A stretch of 64,000 bases of DNA from 54-19 sp038210655 (GTDB lineage Bacteria; Chloroflexota; Chloroflexia; Chloroheliales; Chloroheliaceae). The stretch lies in NCBI GenBank assembly GCA_038210655.1, contig JBBQWM010000032.1, positions 1 to 64,000 of the forward strand, read 5' to 3'. The translations under genes and the position numbers were made by a program. The notes under the pieces are model-generated. The model had not been told where the DNA came from and made no database searches. It saw only the letters and a list, made by a program, of their open reading frames with translations. Position 1 is the first letter of the stretch, and each line of letters begins with the position of its first letter. Below are positions 17,557 to 25,320 of this stretch, one piece after another.

Positions 17557-18285
17557 ATGTTGTATAGTATAGAAGGGGTAATTCTTGATGTAGATGGTAC
17601 TCTGATTGATAGTAATGATGCCCACGCCTCGGCCTGGGTCGAAGCTTTGACCGAACAGGGTTATAAATTTCCATTTAAGAAAATCCGTTGCATGATCGGC
17701 ATGGGTGGGGATAAGATTTTAGCCACCGTGCTTGGCTTCCGAAAAGATACGGCCCAGGGTAAAAGGATTTCTGAACGGCGCGGCCAAATTTTCAAAGACA
17801 AATACTTATCGACATTAAAGCCGTTTCCGGGTGTCCAACAATTGCTAAATCGTATGAAAGACGAAGGCTTGAAATTGGTAATTGGGACCTCGGCTCAACC
17901 GGACGAATTACAGGATTTACTCAAGATAGCCAAACTCAGCGATTTCTTTGAGGCTCAAACCTCTTCTGGTGATGTCAAAAACTCTAAGCCCGACCCCGAT
18001 ATCATAAAGGTGGCCCTTGATCGGTTGGGGCTTCCTACTGAAAAAGTCGTAATGATTGGCGATACGCCCTATGACATTGTGGCCGCTGCTAGAGCCAAAG
18101 TTCCAACCATTGCTTTGCGTTGTGGAGGATGGGCCGACCAGGATTTAAAAGAAGCTTTGTGCGTTTACAATGACCCGCTAGACTTGTTAGATCGTTTCGA
18201 TAAGTCTCCTCTTTATACCGCGCACCTCAACTATCATTCGGGCTGGATGCTAAACAATAGCTATTCTGGCTTAGGTAACAACTAA
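17557..18285 (+). CDS. HAD-family phosphatase (phosphoglycolate phosphatase-like)
   Basis: This is a haloacid dehalogenase-type hydrolase of 242 residues. Motif I is GVILDVDGTLIDSN (nucleophile and acid Asp), motif II the Ser/Thr in LVIGTSA, motif III the Lys in KNSKPDPDII, and motif IV VVMIGDTPYDIVAA. A helical cap lies between motifs I and II, as in the Gph/beta-phosphoglucomutase group. AAGGAGG precedes the ATG. The substrate is unresolved. The gene runs 18 bp into the SDR pseudogene and the two were probably once an operon. Confidence 0.9.
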   Translation: MLYSIEGVILDVDGTLIDSNDAHASAWVEALTEQGYKFPFKKIRCMIGMGGDKILATVLGFRKDTAQGKRISERRGQIFKDKYLSTLKPFPGVQQLLNRMKDEGLKLVIGTSAQPDELQDLLKIAKLSDFFEAQTSSGDVKNSKPDPDIIKVALDRLGLPTEKVVMIGDTPYDIVAAARAKVPTIALRCGGWADQDLKEALCVYNDPLDLLDRFDKSPLYTAHLNYHSGWMLNNSYSGLGNN

Positions 18286-18303
18286 CAAAAGAAGGCTTAA
18301 AGC

Positions 18304-18707
18304 GTGAATTGGAATTTAGAAGGCAAAATAGCTCTTATAACTGGGGCCAGTTCTGGTATTGGTCGGTCTACTGCGTTGGCGATGGCCCGTGACAAAGTTA
18401 AAGTTGCAGCGCTCAGTCACTCCGAAGATGAACTTGGTCAGACTATCGCTGAGATCGAAAGAGGAGGAGGGGAGGCTCTCCCTATCGTAGCTGATATATC
18501 CCAACCGCCGCAAATGGAAAACGCAACCTCGAACAGGTCAAAATCCCGGTCGACTATCCAAAAGGGGCGATGCCGTTGACCGGCGGCAGTCCCGGCACCG
18601 CCGAAGAAGTCGCCAATTTGGTATTATTTTTGGCTTCGGATGCCGCCAGCCATATCACTGGCACTGAAATGTGGATCGATGGGGCCGAGTCTTTGCTCAG
18701 GGGCTAA
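18304..18707 (+). pseudogene. Short-chain dehydrogenase/reductase with internal deletion
   Basis: The first frame (18304 to about 18525) encodes the cofactor-binding start of an SDR: GKIALITGASSGIGRSTALA, with GxxxGxG intact and an acidic strand IVADIS. The C-terminal end lies in another frame (about 18528-18707): GSPGTAEEVANLVLFLASDA, then HITGTEMWIDGAESLLRG and a stop. Around 100 residues are missing between the parts, including the catalytic Tyr-x-x-x-Lys, and the frame changes at the junction. The product cannot be an active oxidoreductase. The junction looks like a single deletion. Confidence 0.85.
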
Positions 18708-18762
18708 TGCTATTGTGGGTAGGAAGTACTTAGCGCAGAGATCATAGGACGCAGAAAAAATA

Positions 18763-18813
18763 AATGTCACAATAGAGGCAACCCTGGGTGGTTGCCCCTA
18801 TTGTGACATTTTA
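18763..18813. terminator. Bidirectional hairpin terminator
   Basis: The long hairpin has arms AAATGTCACAATAG.GGCAACC and GGTTGCC.CTATTGTGACATTT. It lies between the end of the SDR pseudogene and the convergent S51-like gene, with T-rich sequence on the plus-strand side. Confidence 0.8.
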
Positions 18814-18827
18814 TTATTTTTGAGGCT

Positions 18828-19523
18828 CTAGGTAACAGGTTCCAGCTTGAAAGATTGCCCACCCTGATACTTGGTTGGTTGGGTGCCTCGATAGACTGTC
18901 ACCCAGCCCCGACCGTAGACCTGCCAATCATTACCATAACCCAGTATCGCTACTTTTTCATCCACACCGATAATAATAGCGTCAGGGCGGGCCGTCCGTA
19001 AACGCTCGATCCATTTGCGACCAAAGCCGTTGAAATGGGGCGCAAAAATAGCGTTTTTGACCAACCCTAACCCGGCCCGCACCTGTCCGCCAGATGGGTC
19101 GAAAAGATGTTCCATCAGTACCATTGCGCCTGCACTCGACCCACCGACGACTGCCCCGCTTTCGAGGGCTTGCTGCATCGCCCGCCAACAGGCGCTCCCT
19201 TCCAAAGCATTTAGCAAATAGCCCGGACTGCCGCCCGCCATATAGATCAAGCGGGCAGTTGCCAGTTTTTCAGCCAGGGTCGGGTCGTCGGCATCCTGGC
19301 GGTTGGCAAGTGGTAATGCTTCGACCTGAGTACTGCCAAGTTGCCGGAACCAGTTGACTCCATTGCGCGAAGCCATTGGGATACCGCCATCCGCGCCACC
19401 GGCGGTCGGTACAATAATAACCGGGGCAGCTAGGCCACCGGCCTGTTCGAGCGCAAAGCGGTCGGCAAGCTCGTTGCCCTTCTGAAATTCTCCACCGCCT
19501 GCCAGTAAGATTAAACCTGCCAT
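18828..19523 (-). CDS. Peptidase S51 / cyanophycinase-like protein
   Basis: This 231-residue protein resembles the class I glutamine amidotransferase-like peptidases of family S51. The nucleophile elbow is GGSSAGAMVL, the preceding strand is IYMAGGSPGYLLNAL, and the N-terminus is LILLAGGGEF. Relatives include cyanophycinase and dipeptidase E, which hydrolyse Asp-containing peptides. No cyanophycin synthetase is present in the window, so cyanophycin as substrate is not supported. The ATG at 19521-19523 is preferred over the preceding TTG because GGAGATACC is well placed. Confidence 0.85.
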   Translation of the reverse strand: MAGLILLAGGGEFQKGNELADRFALEQAGGLAAPVIIVPTAGGADGGIPMASRNGVNWFRQLGSTQVEALPLANRQDADDPTLAEKLATARLIYMAGGSPGYLLNALEGSACWRAMQQALESGAVVGGSSAGAMVLMEHLFDPSGGQVRAGLGLVKNAIFAPHFNGFGRKWIERLRTARPDAIIIGVDEKVAILGYGNDWQVYGRGWVTVYRGTQPTKYQGGQSFKLEPVT

Positions 19524-19534
19524 CAAGGTATCTC

Positions 19535-19562
19535 CGATTTACGATTTACGATTTACGATTTT
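19535..19562. repeat. Heptamer tandem repeat
   Basis: Four units of CGATTTA (last one CGATTTT) lie immediately upstream of the S51-like gene. The 446-bp space 19527-19972 holds three such tracts and one hairpin but no gene. Confidence 0.7.
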
Positions 19563-19605
19563 TAGTATTGAATTGTAACCAGGTTGTTTCTTAGATTAAT
19601 TGCCT

Positions 19606-19640
19606 GCTCTGCCAATGGACTATTATTCCATTGGCAGAGC
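19606..19640. repeat. Small palindrome, family C (GCTCTGCCAATGGA)
   Basis: Perfect 14-bp arms GCTCTGCCAATGGA and TCCATTGGCAGAGC surround a 7-nt loop. A lone half-copy occurs at 60177-60194, and a related GTAGAGCAAT...ATTGCTCTGCC hairpin is at 32956-33006. Confidence 0.6.
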
Positions 19641-19660
19641 AATGTTATACAACCGGACTA

Positions 19661-19694
19661 CTCAGTCCTCAGTCCCCTTTCATCCTTCATCCCT
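19661..19694. repeat. Compound heptamer repeat
   Basis: CTCAGTC CTCAGTC is followed by CATCCTT CATCCCT: two different 7-nt units side by side. Confidence 0.55.
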
Positions 19695-19777
19695 TGTTGG
19701 ATATACCTCCGTCCATAGCCCGTCCTGATAGGCTCTAATGCTATAAATCGCCGGGCCTATTGTACGAGCAGATTAAC

Positions 19778-19812
19778 AAATCGTAAATCGCAAATCGCAA
19801 ATCCTAAATCAC
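19778..19812. repeat. Heptamer tandem repeat
   Basis: Five units read AAATCGT AAATCGC AAATCGC AAATCCT AAATCAC. This tract is about 160 bp upstream of the chlorophyll synthase-like gene. Confidence 0.7.
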
Positions 19813-19972
19813 TCGGTAGGTGGTTTAGACTACATAATATTTGTATAAGTCGTGTATAATCGAAATAATCTGGTCTTTGTAACCTGACCAGAAACTGATT
19901 CAAATCAACCATTTTGAAACCTGAAGGCAGATACTTTGAAGGGATTAGTCGAGAAAATTAGGGGGTGGTCGC

Positions 19973-20992
19973 ATGCCAACATTCGGTAGCCCCAAGTCGC
20001 CCATAAAAGGGCCGATGGCCCGCTCGGAGCATTTTACTTCGACTTCCGAACAGGCGATCCAGTATACACAATCTGCCCCGGTTCGCTCAACCTGGCGGGG
20101 TCATCTTGACTTACTTGACCCGGTAACGTGGACTGCCGGGCCGCAAGGATTTATCAGTGGGGCCGTCGCCAGTGGCGGAATGGCCTGGGATGGCCGGACA
20201 TTGGCGCTAGTGTTGCTGGGTATCGGTCTGAGCGGGCCTTTAACCATTGGGTTTAGCCAGTCGATCAACGATTTCTTCGACCGGGACGTTGACGCTGTAA
20301 ACGAGCCAACCCGCCCGATCCCTGCCGGGCTGGTAACGGTGCAGGGGGCGGTGGTCAATTTTGTGAGCGTGGCAGTTCTGGCGATGTTGATAGCGGTTTT
20401 GTTGGCGGTGCTGGTAGGTGGTACGAACGGTTGGGCGTTGGTCGGAATGACTGTTTTGGGGCTAGGGCTGGGAGTAGTCTATAGCGCTCCGCCGCTGGCC
20501 TTCAAACGGAATGGCCTGAGCGGGCCGCTTTCGGTCGGTCTCGGCTATAATTTGCTGACCTGGATTTGCGGCAATTTGGTTTTTGCTCCCCTCAAGTTAG
20601 AGGTGCTAGTACTGGCGTTTGTCAATGCCTGCATTGCGGTCGGCCTTTTGATAATGAACGACCTAAAATCTATCAAAGGAGACCGGGCGTTAGGCTTGCG
20701 GACGGTTCCGGTGCAGTATGGAGCGCAAGGGGCTTTGTTGATCGCTTATACTTTTATTGATCTTTCACAGGTTGGATTGGCAATCTTTTTGTTCAGTACC
20801 GGTCATTTGTGGTTGGGCCTTTTACAGGTGATTGCATTGGTGGTGCAGATAAGCGCCCAACCGCTACTCTATCGCAAGCCTACCCACGACCAGTATAAAC
20901 GCTACTTGTTGACCGGCAATGGGTTGATTTTGCTAGTGGCGCTCTTTTCGGCCCTCTCTTTTGGGGGTTACACCCCTTTTAATAGTTGGTAG
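19973..20992 (+). CDS. bchG: (Bacterio)chlorophyll synthase-like UbiA prenyltransferase
   Basis: This protein belongs to the UbiA superfamily and should attach a prenyl tail to (bacterio)chlorophyllide, the last step of pigment synthesis. The first Asp-rich motif NDFFDRDVDAVNEPTRPIP (99-117) and the second NDLKSIKGDRALGLRTVP (229-246) are those of ChlG/BchG rather than of menaquinone or haem O prenyltransferases. The segment DPVTW near residue 49 also matches. About eight membrane helices are visible, with a 45-residue polar N-terminus. GGGGGTGG precedes the ATG. The hydrolase gene starts 4 bp after the stop. BchG, BchK (chlorosome pigments) or ChlG cannot be told apart by eye, so the symbol is provisional. 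Confidence 0.85.
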   Translation: MPTFGSPKSPIKGPMARSEHFTSTSEQAIQYTQSAPVRSTWRGHLDLLDPVTWTAGPQGFISGAVASGGMAWDGRTLALVLLGIGLSGPLTIGFSQSINDFFDRDVDAVNEPTRPIPAGLVTVQGAVVNFVSVAVLAMLIAVLLAVLVGGTNGWALVGMTVLGLGLGVVYSAPPLAFKRNGLSGPLSVGLGYNLLTWICGNLVFAPLKLEVLVLAFVNACIAVGLLIMNDLKSIKGDRALGLRTVPVQYGAQGALLIAYTFIDLSQVGLAIFLFSTGHLWLGLLQVIALVVQISAQPLLYRKPTHDQYKRYLLTGNGLILLVALFSALSFGGYTPFNSW

Positions 20993-20996
20993 AGTT

Positions 20997-21872
20997 ATGG
21001 CCTACCTGCAACTGGATCGGCTGCCACTTTATTATGAGTTGCGCGGCCCGGAGGACCCGATCCAACCTCTGATAATCTTTTTTAACGGCTGGTGTTTATC
21101 GGCGCGTTATTGGCAAGAGACCGCCACCCGGCTCGAAAAACAGCACTCGCTGTTGTTGTTCGATAGTCGTGGATTTGGGCGGAGCCGTCTGCCGGACTCA
21201 GCTTCGGCTAAGGCTTACCACGCTACTATAGACAGTGGAGCCGCCGAAGCCGAGCAGTTGTTGGAGCGGCTAGGTCTGGGCGAGCGCTCCTATCACGTGG
21301 TGGGTCATTCGTTGGGAGCCGTAACAGCGGCCCATTTCGCAGTCCAGGCTGAACAGCGTGGTCGATTAAGCAGCCTGACGATTGTAAACAGTGGTAGCTT
21401 TGACGAATTTGAGCCGCAGGGTAGCCGTCTTAATACTTTTGTCAAAATCTTTGTAAAGATCAAACCGGCGTTTGATTTACCATTGATACGCGGTGCGGTA
21501 GTGGCCCGCTCGATAGCACGGCCTATCCCAGCGCGTTATACCCGTACTATTACCGAGGATTTTGGATTAGCCAACGAACGATTGGCGCTAGAATTATCGC
21601 TATCGTCGCTGGAGCGGGCGAACCTCGCTCGTTACCGGGCCGAGTTGTCGCGCCTCCAGGCTAACCTATTATTGGTAGTTGGCGACCGGGACGCGACGAT
21701 TCCGCCCATCGGAATGTACAATATCAAAAAGTTCAAACCGGCCTCGAAGCTGGTAGCCTTTTCGGATTGTGGTCATCTGCCAATGTTGGAACGACCTACC
21801 GAATTTACCCAAACCCTAATTGAGCAGTTTGAGCAATTCCAGGTTGCTACCGATTTGAGTCTGAAAGGTTAA
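20997..21872 (+). CDS. Alpha/beta hydrolase
   Basis: This is an alpha/beta-hydrolase-fold protein of about 291 residues. The oxyanion region is IIFFNGWCLSARYW, the nucleophile elbow VVGHSLGAVTA, the acid Asp in VVGDRDATIPP and the catalytic His in DCGHLPMLERP. The ATG at 20997 gives a normal fold start; an upstream in-frame GTG-type start overlaps the previous gene. Tight spacing behind the chlorophyll synthase-like gene suggests co-transcription. In pigment clusters such hydrolases include BchO and pheophytinase-type enzymes, but sequence inspection does not decide. Confidence 0.85.
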   Translation: MAYLQLDRLPLYYELRGPEDPIQPLIIFFNGWCLSARYWQETATRLEKQHSLLLFDSRGFGRSRLPDSASAKAYHATIDSGAAEAEQLLERLGLGERSYHVVGHSLGAVTAAHFAVQAEQRGRLSSLTIVNSGSFDEFEPQGSRLNTFVKIFVKIKPAFDLPLIRGAVVARSIARPIPARYTRTITEDFGLANERLALELSLSSLERANLARYRAELSRLQANLLLVVGDRDATIPPIGMYNIKKFKPASKLVAFSDCGHLPMLERPTEFTQTLIEQFEQFQVATDLSLKG

Positions 21873-21926
21873 TACTGGGTAATTATCATATTTATTTCAA
21901 CCGTTGCAGTAGTGAAGGAGTCTTTT

Positions 21927-22958
21927 ATGAGCCGGATTTCTCGCCAGGTAGGGAAGGGCGTTCGCTCCCGGCAACCCGATAAAGTTAACGATCATTCGTT
22001 ACAAGAAAAATTAATCGCCTTTTTGGAACGCGACGAACGGGTGGTAGTGCTGGCTTCTTCGCTGGCAACCCATTCGCTGCCCGCTCCTAATAATTTATTG
22101 GCTGAATTAGCCCGCGAAGTAGCTTTACGATTTCCAGCCCGGTTCTATGGGTTAGGTGAATTATTGGCCGATTTGGTGCCGACCGTTACGCGGTTGGCGC
22201 TGGAAGGCAAGCAACCGCTGGTGCTTTTGGGGTCGGCTGATCTGGCCCGTAGCTATGCTGGACTTTCGGCCTTGTGCGCCCAGCGTTTAGGGGTCGTCTT
22301 TTTGCTGGCGGCAGGCCCCGGCCCCGGCCAAACCTGGCGGGCTAGAACCGCCAATGATCTGGCGATTTTGCGAACTCTGCCCAAAATGTATATCGGGATG
22401 CCTTCCAGCCTGGATGATCTGATTTTTCAGTTGGATGAAGCCTGCCAGAACCAGGAGCAGCCCATCGCAATTTATTATCGTTCGTTGGAGCGGGTGGTGC
22501 GGCCTGCTTCTAACATCAAAATGATCCCGCGCTCGTTTGGTATTGGCAAGTCTACTATCCTCAAAGAGGGTAAAGACCTGGCTTTGTTGTCGAGCGGTCT
22601 GGCAACCGCTCATGCGTTGGCCGTGGCAAACCGACTGGATGAGGCCGGACATCAGACGGCGGTGATCGATGTGCGCTGGATACGGCCTTTGGATGAGCCT
22701 TTGCTGGCCGCTGTCGCGCATCATTTCCCCCGGCTAATCACGCTGGAAGAAGGCGGCCTTGAGGGTGGTTTGGGGACGGCTGTATTGGAAATGCTAGAAC
22801 AGCGGGGTATTTACGAGACGCGGTTAAAACGGCTCGAACTAAATACGCGGCCCAATTTGCCGCGCCTGGTTGCCAGTATTAGCTCGTTTTTGGATACCCT
22901 GGAACGTGATGAGGGGTTAATCTTGCCTTTGAGCAAGTTTTTGGGTCATTTGACCTAG
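21927..22958 (+). CDS. DXS C-terminal-half-like protein (degenerate transketolase family)
   Basis: This 343-residue protein corresponds to the pyrimidine-binding and C-terminal domains of 1-deoxyxylulose-5-phosphate synthase without the N-terminal diphosphate-binding domain. Recognisable parts are DLAILRTLPKMYIGMPSSLD, PIAIYYRS, then GIGKSTILKEGKDLALLSSG, VIDVRWIRPLDEPLL and ITLEEGGLEGGLGTAVLEML. In true DXS the Glu of VGIAEQHA activates thiamin diphosphate; here the equivalent reads LGELLADL and that Glu appears lost. Pyruvate dehydrogenase E1-beta is a less good match. It probably cannot make deoxyxylulose phosphate alone and may be a partner or regulator. GAAGGAGT precedes the ATG. Confidence 0.75.
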   Translation: MSRISRQVGKGVRSRQPDKVNDHSLQEKLIAFLERDERVVVLASSLATHSLPAPNNLLAELAREVALRFPARFYGLGELLADLVPTVTRLALEGKQPLVLLGSADLARSYAGLSALCAQRLGVVFLLAAGPGPGQTWRARTANDLAILRTLPKMYIGMPSSLDDLIFQLDEACQNQEQPIAIYYRSLERVVRPASNIKMIPRSFGIGKSTILKEGKDLALLSSGLATAHALAVANRLDEAGHQTAVIDVRWIRPLDEPLLAAVAHHFPRLITLEEGGLEGGLGTAVLEMLEQRGIYETRLKRLELNTRPNLPRLVASISSFLDTLERDEGLILPLSKFLGHLT

Positions 22959-23044
22959 AGCGAGTACCCAGCGAGTTTAATGGTGATATAGCAAATCCAA
23001 AGTTACAAGTACCCGGTTGGGTAGCCCAGTAAATTGCATCCTGA

Positions 23045-23072
23045 CTGACGGGCCGGGCTTTTGTGTTATAAT
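23045..23072 (+). promoter_or_regulatory. Candidate promoter for the ArsA-like gene
   Basis: CTGACG (23045-23050), a 16-bp spacer and TATAAT (23067-23072) lie about 48 bp before the GTG start. The -35 is one base from TTGACG, so the match is moderate. Confidence 0.4.
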
Positions 23073-23119
23073 AACCTTCTGTTAGGATTTGTAAAGCGTC
23101 AAACAGAGGAAATGTCCAA

Positions 23120-24343
23120 GTGAGAATAATTATATATACTGGTAAGGGGGGAGTAGGCAAAACTAGCGTGGCAGCGGCTACGGCTTTGCGCTGTGCGGCC
23201 CTCGGTTATCGTACTATCATTTTGAGTACCGATGCGGCCCATAGTTTGGCCGACTCGCTGGACGTACCACTCGGCCCAGAGCCGATCAAAGTACGGGAGA
23301 ATTTGTGGGCGCAGGAAGTAAACGCCTTGCACGAGATGGAACGCAACTGGGGAACGATCCGGGAGTTTTTGATCGAGATGTTGGCCTGGCAAGGTCACAA
23401 CGATATAACGACCGAAGAAATGTCGGTTATCCCTGGAACCGAAGAACTCTTTAGCCTGATCCAGATCAAGCGACATCACGATAGTGGTAGCTATGATGTA
23501 ATCGTGGTGGATGCTGCCCCAACCGGTGAGACTTTGAGGTTATTGAGCCTGCCAGATGTGATCCGTTGGTGGGTGGAAAAGCTTTTCCCAACGCTTCGCA
23601 ATGTGATGAAGTTGGCTCGCCCGGTTCTAAGCCGGGTGACTTCCATGCCACTTGCCAACGACAATGTTTTTGGTTCGCTCCAGGATATTATCGACCGGCT
23701 AAATATTGTACGCGAGATTATCACTAATCCCGAAGTTTCGTCGGCTCGGATCGTTTTGAATCTGGAAAAGATGGTTATCAAAGAAGCTCAACGTAGCCTG
23801 ACCTATTTGAACCTGTTTGGCTATAATGTCGATGCGGTTATGATTAATCGGGTGTTGACCGAAGAGTCTCTCCAGCATTCGCCTGCCCGCGCCTATGTTA
23901 GCGGTATGCAAGATAAATATCGCCAGCAAGTTCACGACTCTTTCAGCCCTTTGCCGCTTTTCCCCGCTCCTCAGTTTGAACAGGAAATTGTGGGTGAAGT
24001 AATGTTGTCCCGCCTGGCGACCCATCTTTTTGGAGAGGATGGCGATCCGACCAAATTCTTCCACAAAGGCCAGTCCCAGCAAATTTTCAAGCGGGGTGAT
24101 AATTATATTCTGGCCCTCAAATTGCCCTTTACCAGCGAGGAACAGGTTAAGTTGATGCAGACGGGGGATGATTTGGTGCTGGAAGTTGGTTGGCATCGTC
24201 GCACGATTGTATTGCCGACTTCGTTAGCCCGCTATAGCGCCACCGACGCAGTTATGGTAGGGGATACGCTGGAAGTGACCTTTGAACCGCCCCTTAATAG
24301 AACGGCGGTCGCTGCTGGTGAGTCGGGTAAATCTAAAAAATAG
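23120..24343 (+). CDS. ArsA/GET3-family ATPase with C-terminal HSP20-like domain
   Basis: This 407-residue P-loop ATPase has a deviant Walker A, GKGGVGKTSVAAA, near the N-terminus, and the family segment LSTDAAHSLADSLDVPLG. The switch region is VDAAPTGETLRLLSLPD. After about residue 310 a beta-rich region (NYILALKLPFTSEEQVKLMQ through VGDTLEVTFEP) matches the small-heat-shock-like domain found at the end of some bacterial ArsA proteins. No arsenite permease or ars regulator is near, so arsenite efflux is unlikely. A chaperone or membrane-protein-targeting role, as in GET3, is more plausible. Start is GTG with AGAGGAAA upstream. Confidence 0.9.
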   Translation: MRIIIYTGKGGVGKTSVAAATALRCAALGYRTIILSTDAAHSLADSLDVPLGPEPIKVRENLWAQEVNALHEMERNWGTIREFLIEMLAWQGHNDITTEEMSVIPGTEELFSLIQIKRHHDSGSYDVIVVDAAPTGETLRLLSLPDVIRWWVEKLFPTLRNVMKLARPVLSRVTSMPLANDNVFGSLQDIIDRLNIVREIITNPEVSSARIVLNLEKMVIKEAQRSLTYLNLFGYNVDAVMINRVLTEESLQHSPARAYVSGMQDKYRQQVHDSFSPLPLFPAPQFEQEIVGEVMLSRLATHLFGEDGDPTKFFHKGQSQQIFKRGDNYILALKLPFTSEEQVKLMQTGDDLVLEVGWHRRTIVLPTSLARYSATDAVMVGDTLEVTFEPPLNRTAVAAGESGKSKK

Positions 24344-24444
24344 ACCTAAAGGCTGAGACCGCCTGTCACCCTCTCGCCTAAGCTTACAATTATGCTATAA
24401 TTATAAAGATAAGAGAGACTAAAATCGAGGGTGGGAGTGAGATT

Positions 24445-24789
24445 ATGGCTAAAGTATTGGTAGTTGATGATGATGTAAGTATAATAACGCTGCTTCAGCG
24501 GGTTATCACCAAAAAAGGCCATCAGATTATAATAGCGCGTAATGGTCGGGAAGGGCTGGCTCAAGCTCAGGCCGAAGTTCCCGATCTGATCCTAACCGAT
24601 TTTCGGATGCCCGATATGGAAGGGGGCGAATTAGTTCTGTTACTCAGAGACGACCCCCGCCTAGCCCAGATTCCACTGGTAATAATGAGCGGAACCCATC
24701 ACCCGGAGTTGAACGGCCTGGCTCAGGTTTTGTCCAAGCCTTTTGAACTCAAAGAAATTTACAGCCTGCTAGATCAGTTTTTCAAGTAA
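24445..24789 (+). CDS. CheY-like single-domain response regulator
   Basis: This 114-residue receiver has all phosphorylation residues: VLVVDDDVSI, Asp in DLILTDFRMPDMEGGEL, Ser in LVIMSG and Lys in VLSKPFEL. There is no output domain. GGGTGGGAGTGAG lies before the ATG, and a TATAAT (24396-24401) about 45 bp upstream could be a -10 element. No kinase adjoins it, so its partner is unknown. Confidence 0.93.
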   Translation: MAKVLVVDDDVSIITLLQRVITKKGHQIIIARNGREGLAQAQAEVPDLILTDFRMPDMEGGELVLLLRDDPRLAQIPLVIMSGTHHPELNGLAQVLSKPFELKEIYSLLDQFFK

Positions 24790-24978
24790 AACCCTCCCAA
24801 CCAAAATAATCGGAATGGGTGCAGTTCACCGCTCCGTACCTTCTATTATGATCTGATCTGTCCAAAGATTTCTAACCGATCTTGACCCAAAAGTAGATAA
24901 AACCAAGCTCAACCCAAAAAGCGCTACGGCCCGGTCTAGCTTCTATAACCGTTTTACTTTTTTGAAGATCGGTTGTCG

Positions 24979-25320
24979 TTAGTTGTCGTAGTTACCGCCA
25001 CCACCGTAGCCGCTACCTCGGTTGCCGCCACCACCGTAGCCGCCGCCTCGGTTGCCACCGCCGGTGCCGACTTCACGGGGTCGCGCTTCGTTCACGGCGA
25101 TGTTACGCCCGCTAAGGCTGTAATCGTTGAACATCTCGATAGCCCGGTCGGCTTCTTCTTTGCTCGACATCTCAACGAAACCAAAACCGCGCGAGCGCCC
25201 GGTCTCTCGGTCGGTAATTATACGAGCTGAAACAACTTCTCCCGCCTGGCTGAACAACGCGTTCAACGAGTCCTCGGTAGCCTTAAACGACAAGTTCCCA
25301 ATAAAAAGTTTTACGGTCAT
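24979..25320 (-). CDS. RRM-domain RNA-binding protein
   Basis: A single RNA recognition motif occupies residues 1-80: RNP2 is KLFIGNL and RNP1 is RGFGFVEM. The Gly/Arg/Tyr/Asn tail is of low complexity (GGYGGGGNRGSGYGGGG). This is the architecture of the small cold-inducible Rbp proteins of cyanobacteria and other bacteria, which act on mRNA stability or localisation. The ATG at 25320 is used because the RRM begins there; the longer frame to 25377 would add a Glu/Lys-rich stretch not seen in the family. A long untranslated leader is likely, which would fit cold control. Confidence 0.92.
   Translation of the reverse strand: MTVKLFIGNLSFKATEDSLNALFSQAGEVVSARIITDRETGRSRGFGFVEMSSKEEADRAIEMFNDYSLSGRNIAVNEARPREVGTGGGNRGGGYGGGGNRGSGYGGGGNYDN

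Noticed and set aside
18828..19523. Naming the S51-like gene cyanophycinase
   Set aside because: Only the fold and nucleophile elbow are supported; no cyanophycin synthetase is present, so the specific function was not claimed.
19535..19812. Possible CRISPR array
   Set aside because: The repeats are 7-nt head-to-tail units without spacers, and no cas genes are near; the Cas4-like nuclease at 62548 stands alone.
23120..24343. Naming the gene arsA as an arsenite pump
   Set aside because: No arsB, acr3, arsR or arsC adjoins it and the C-terminal domain differs from the arsenite-pump ATPase.
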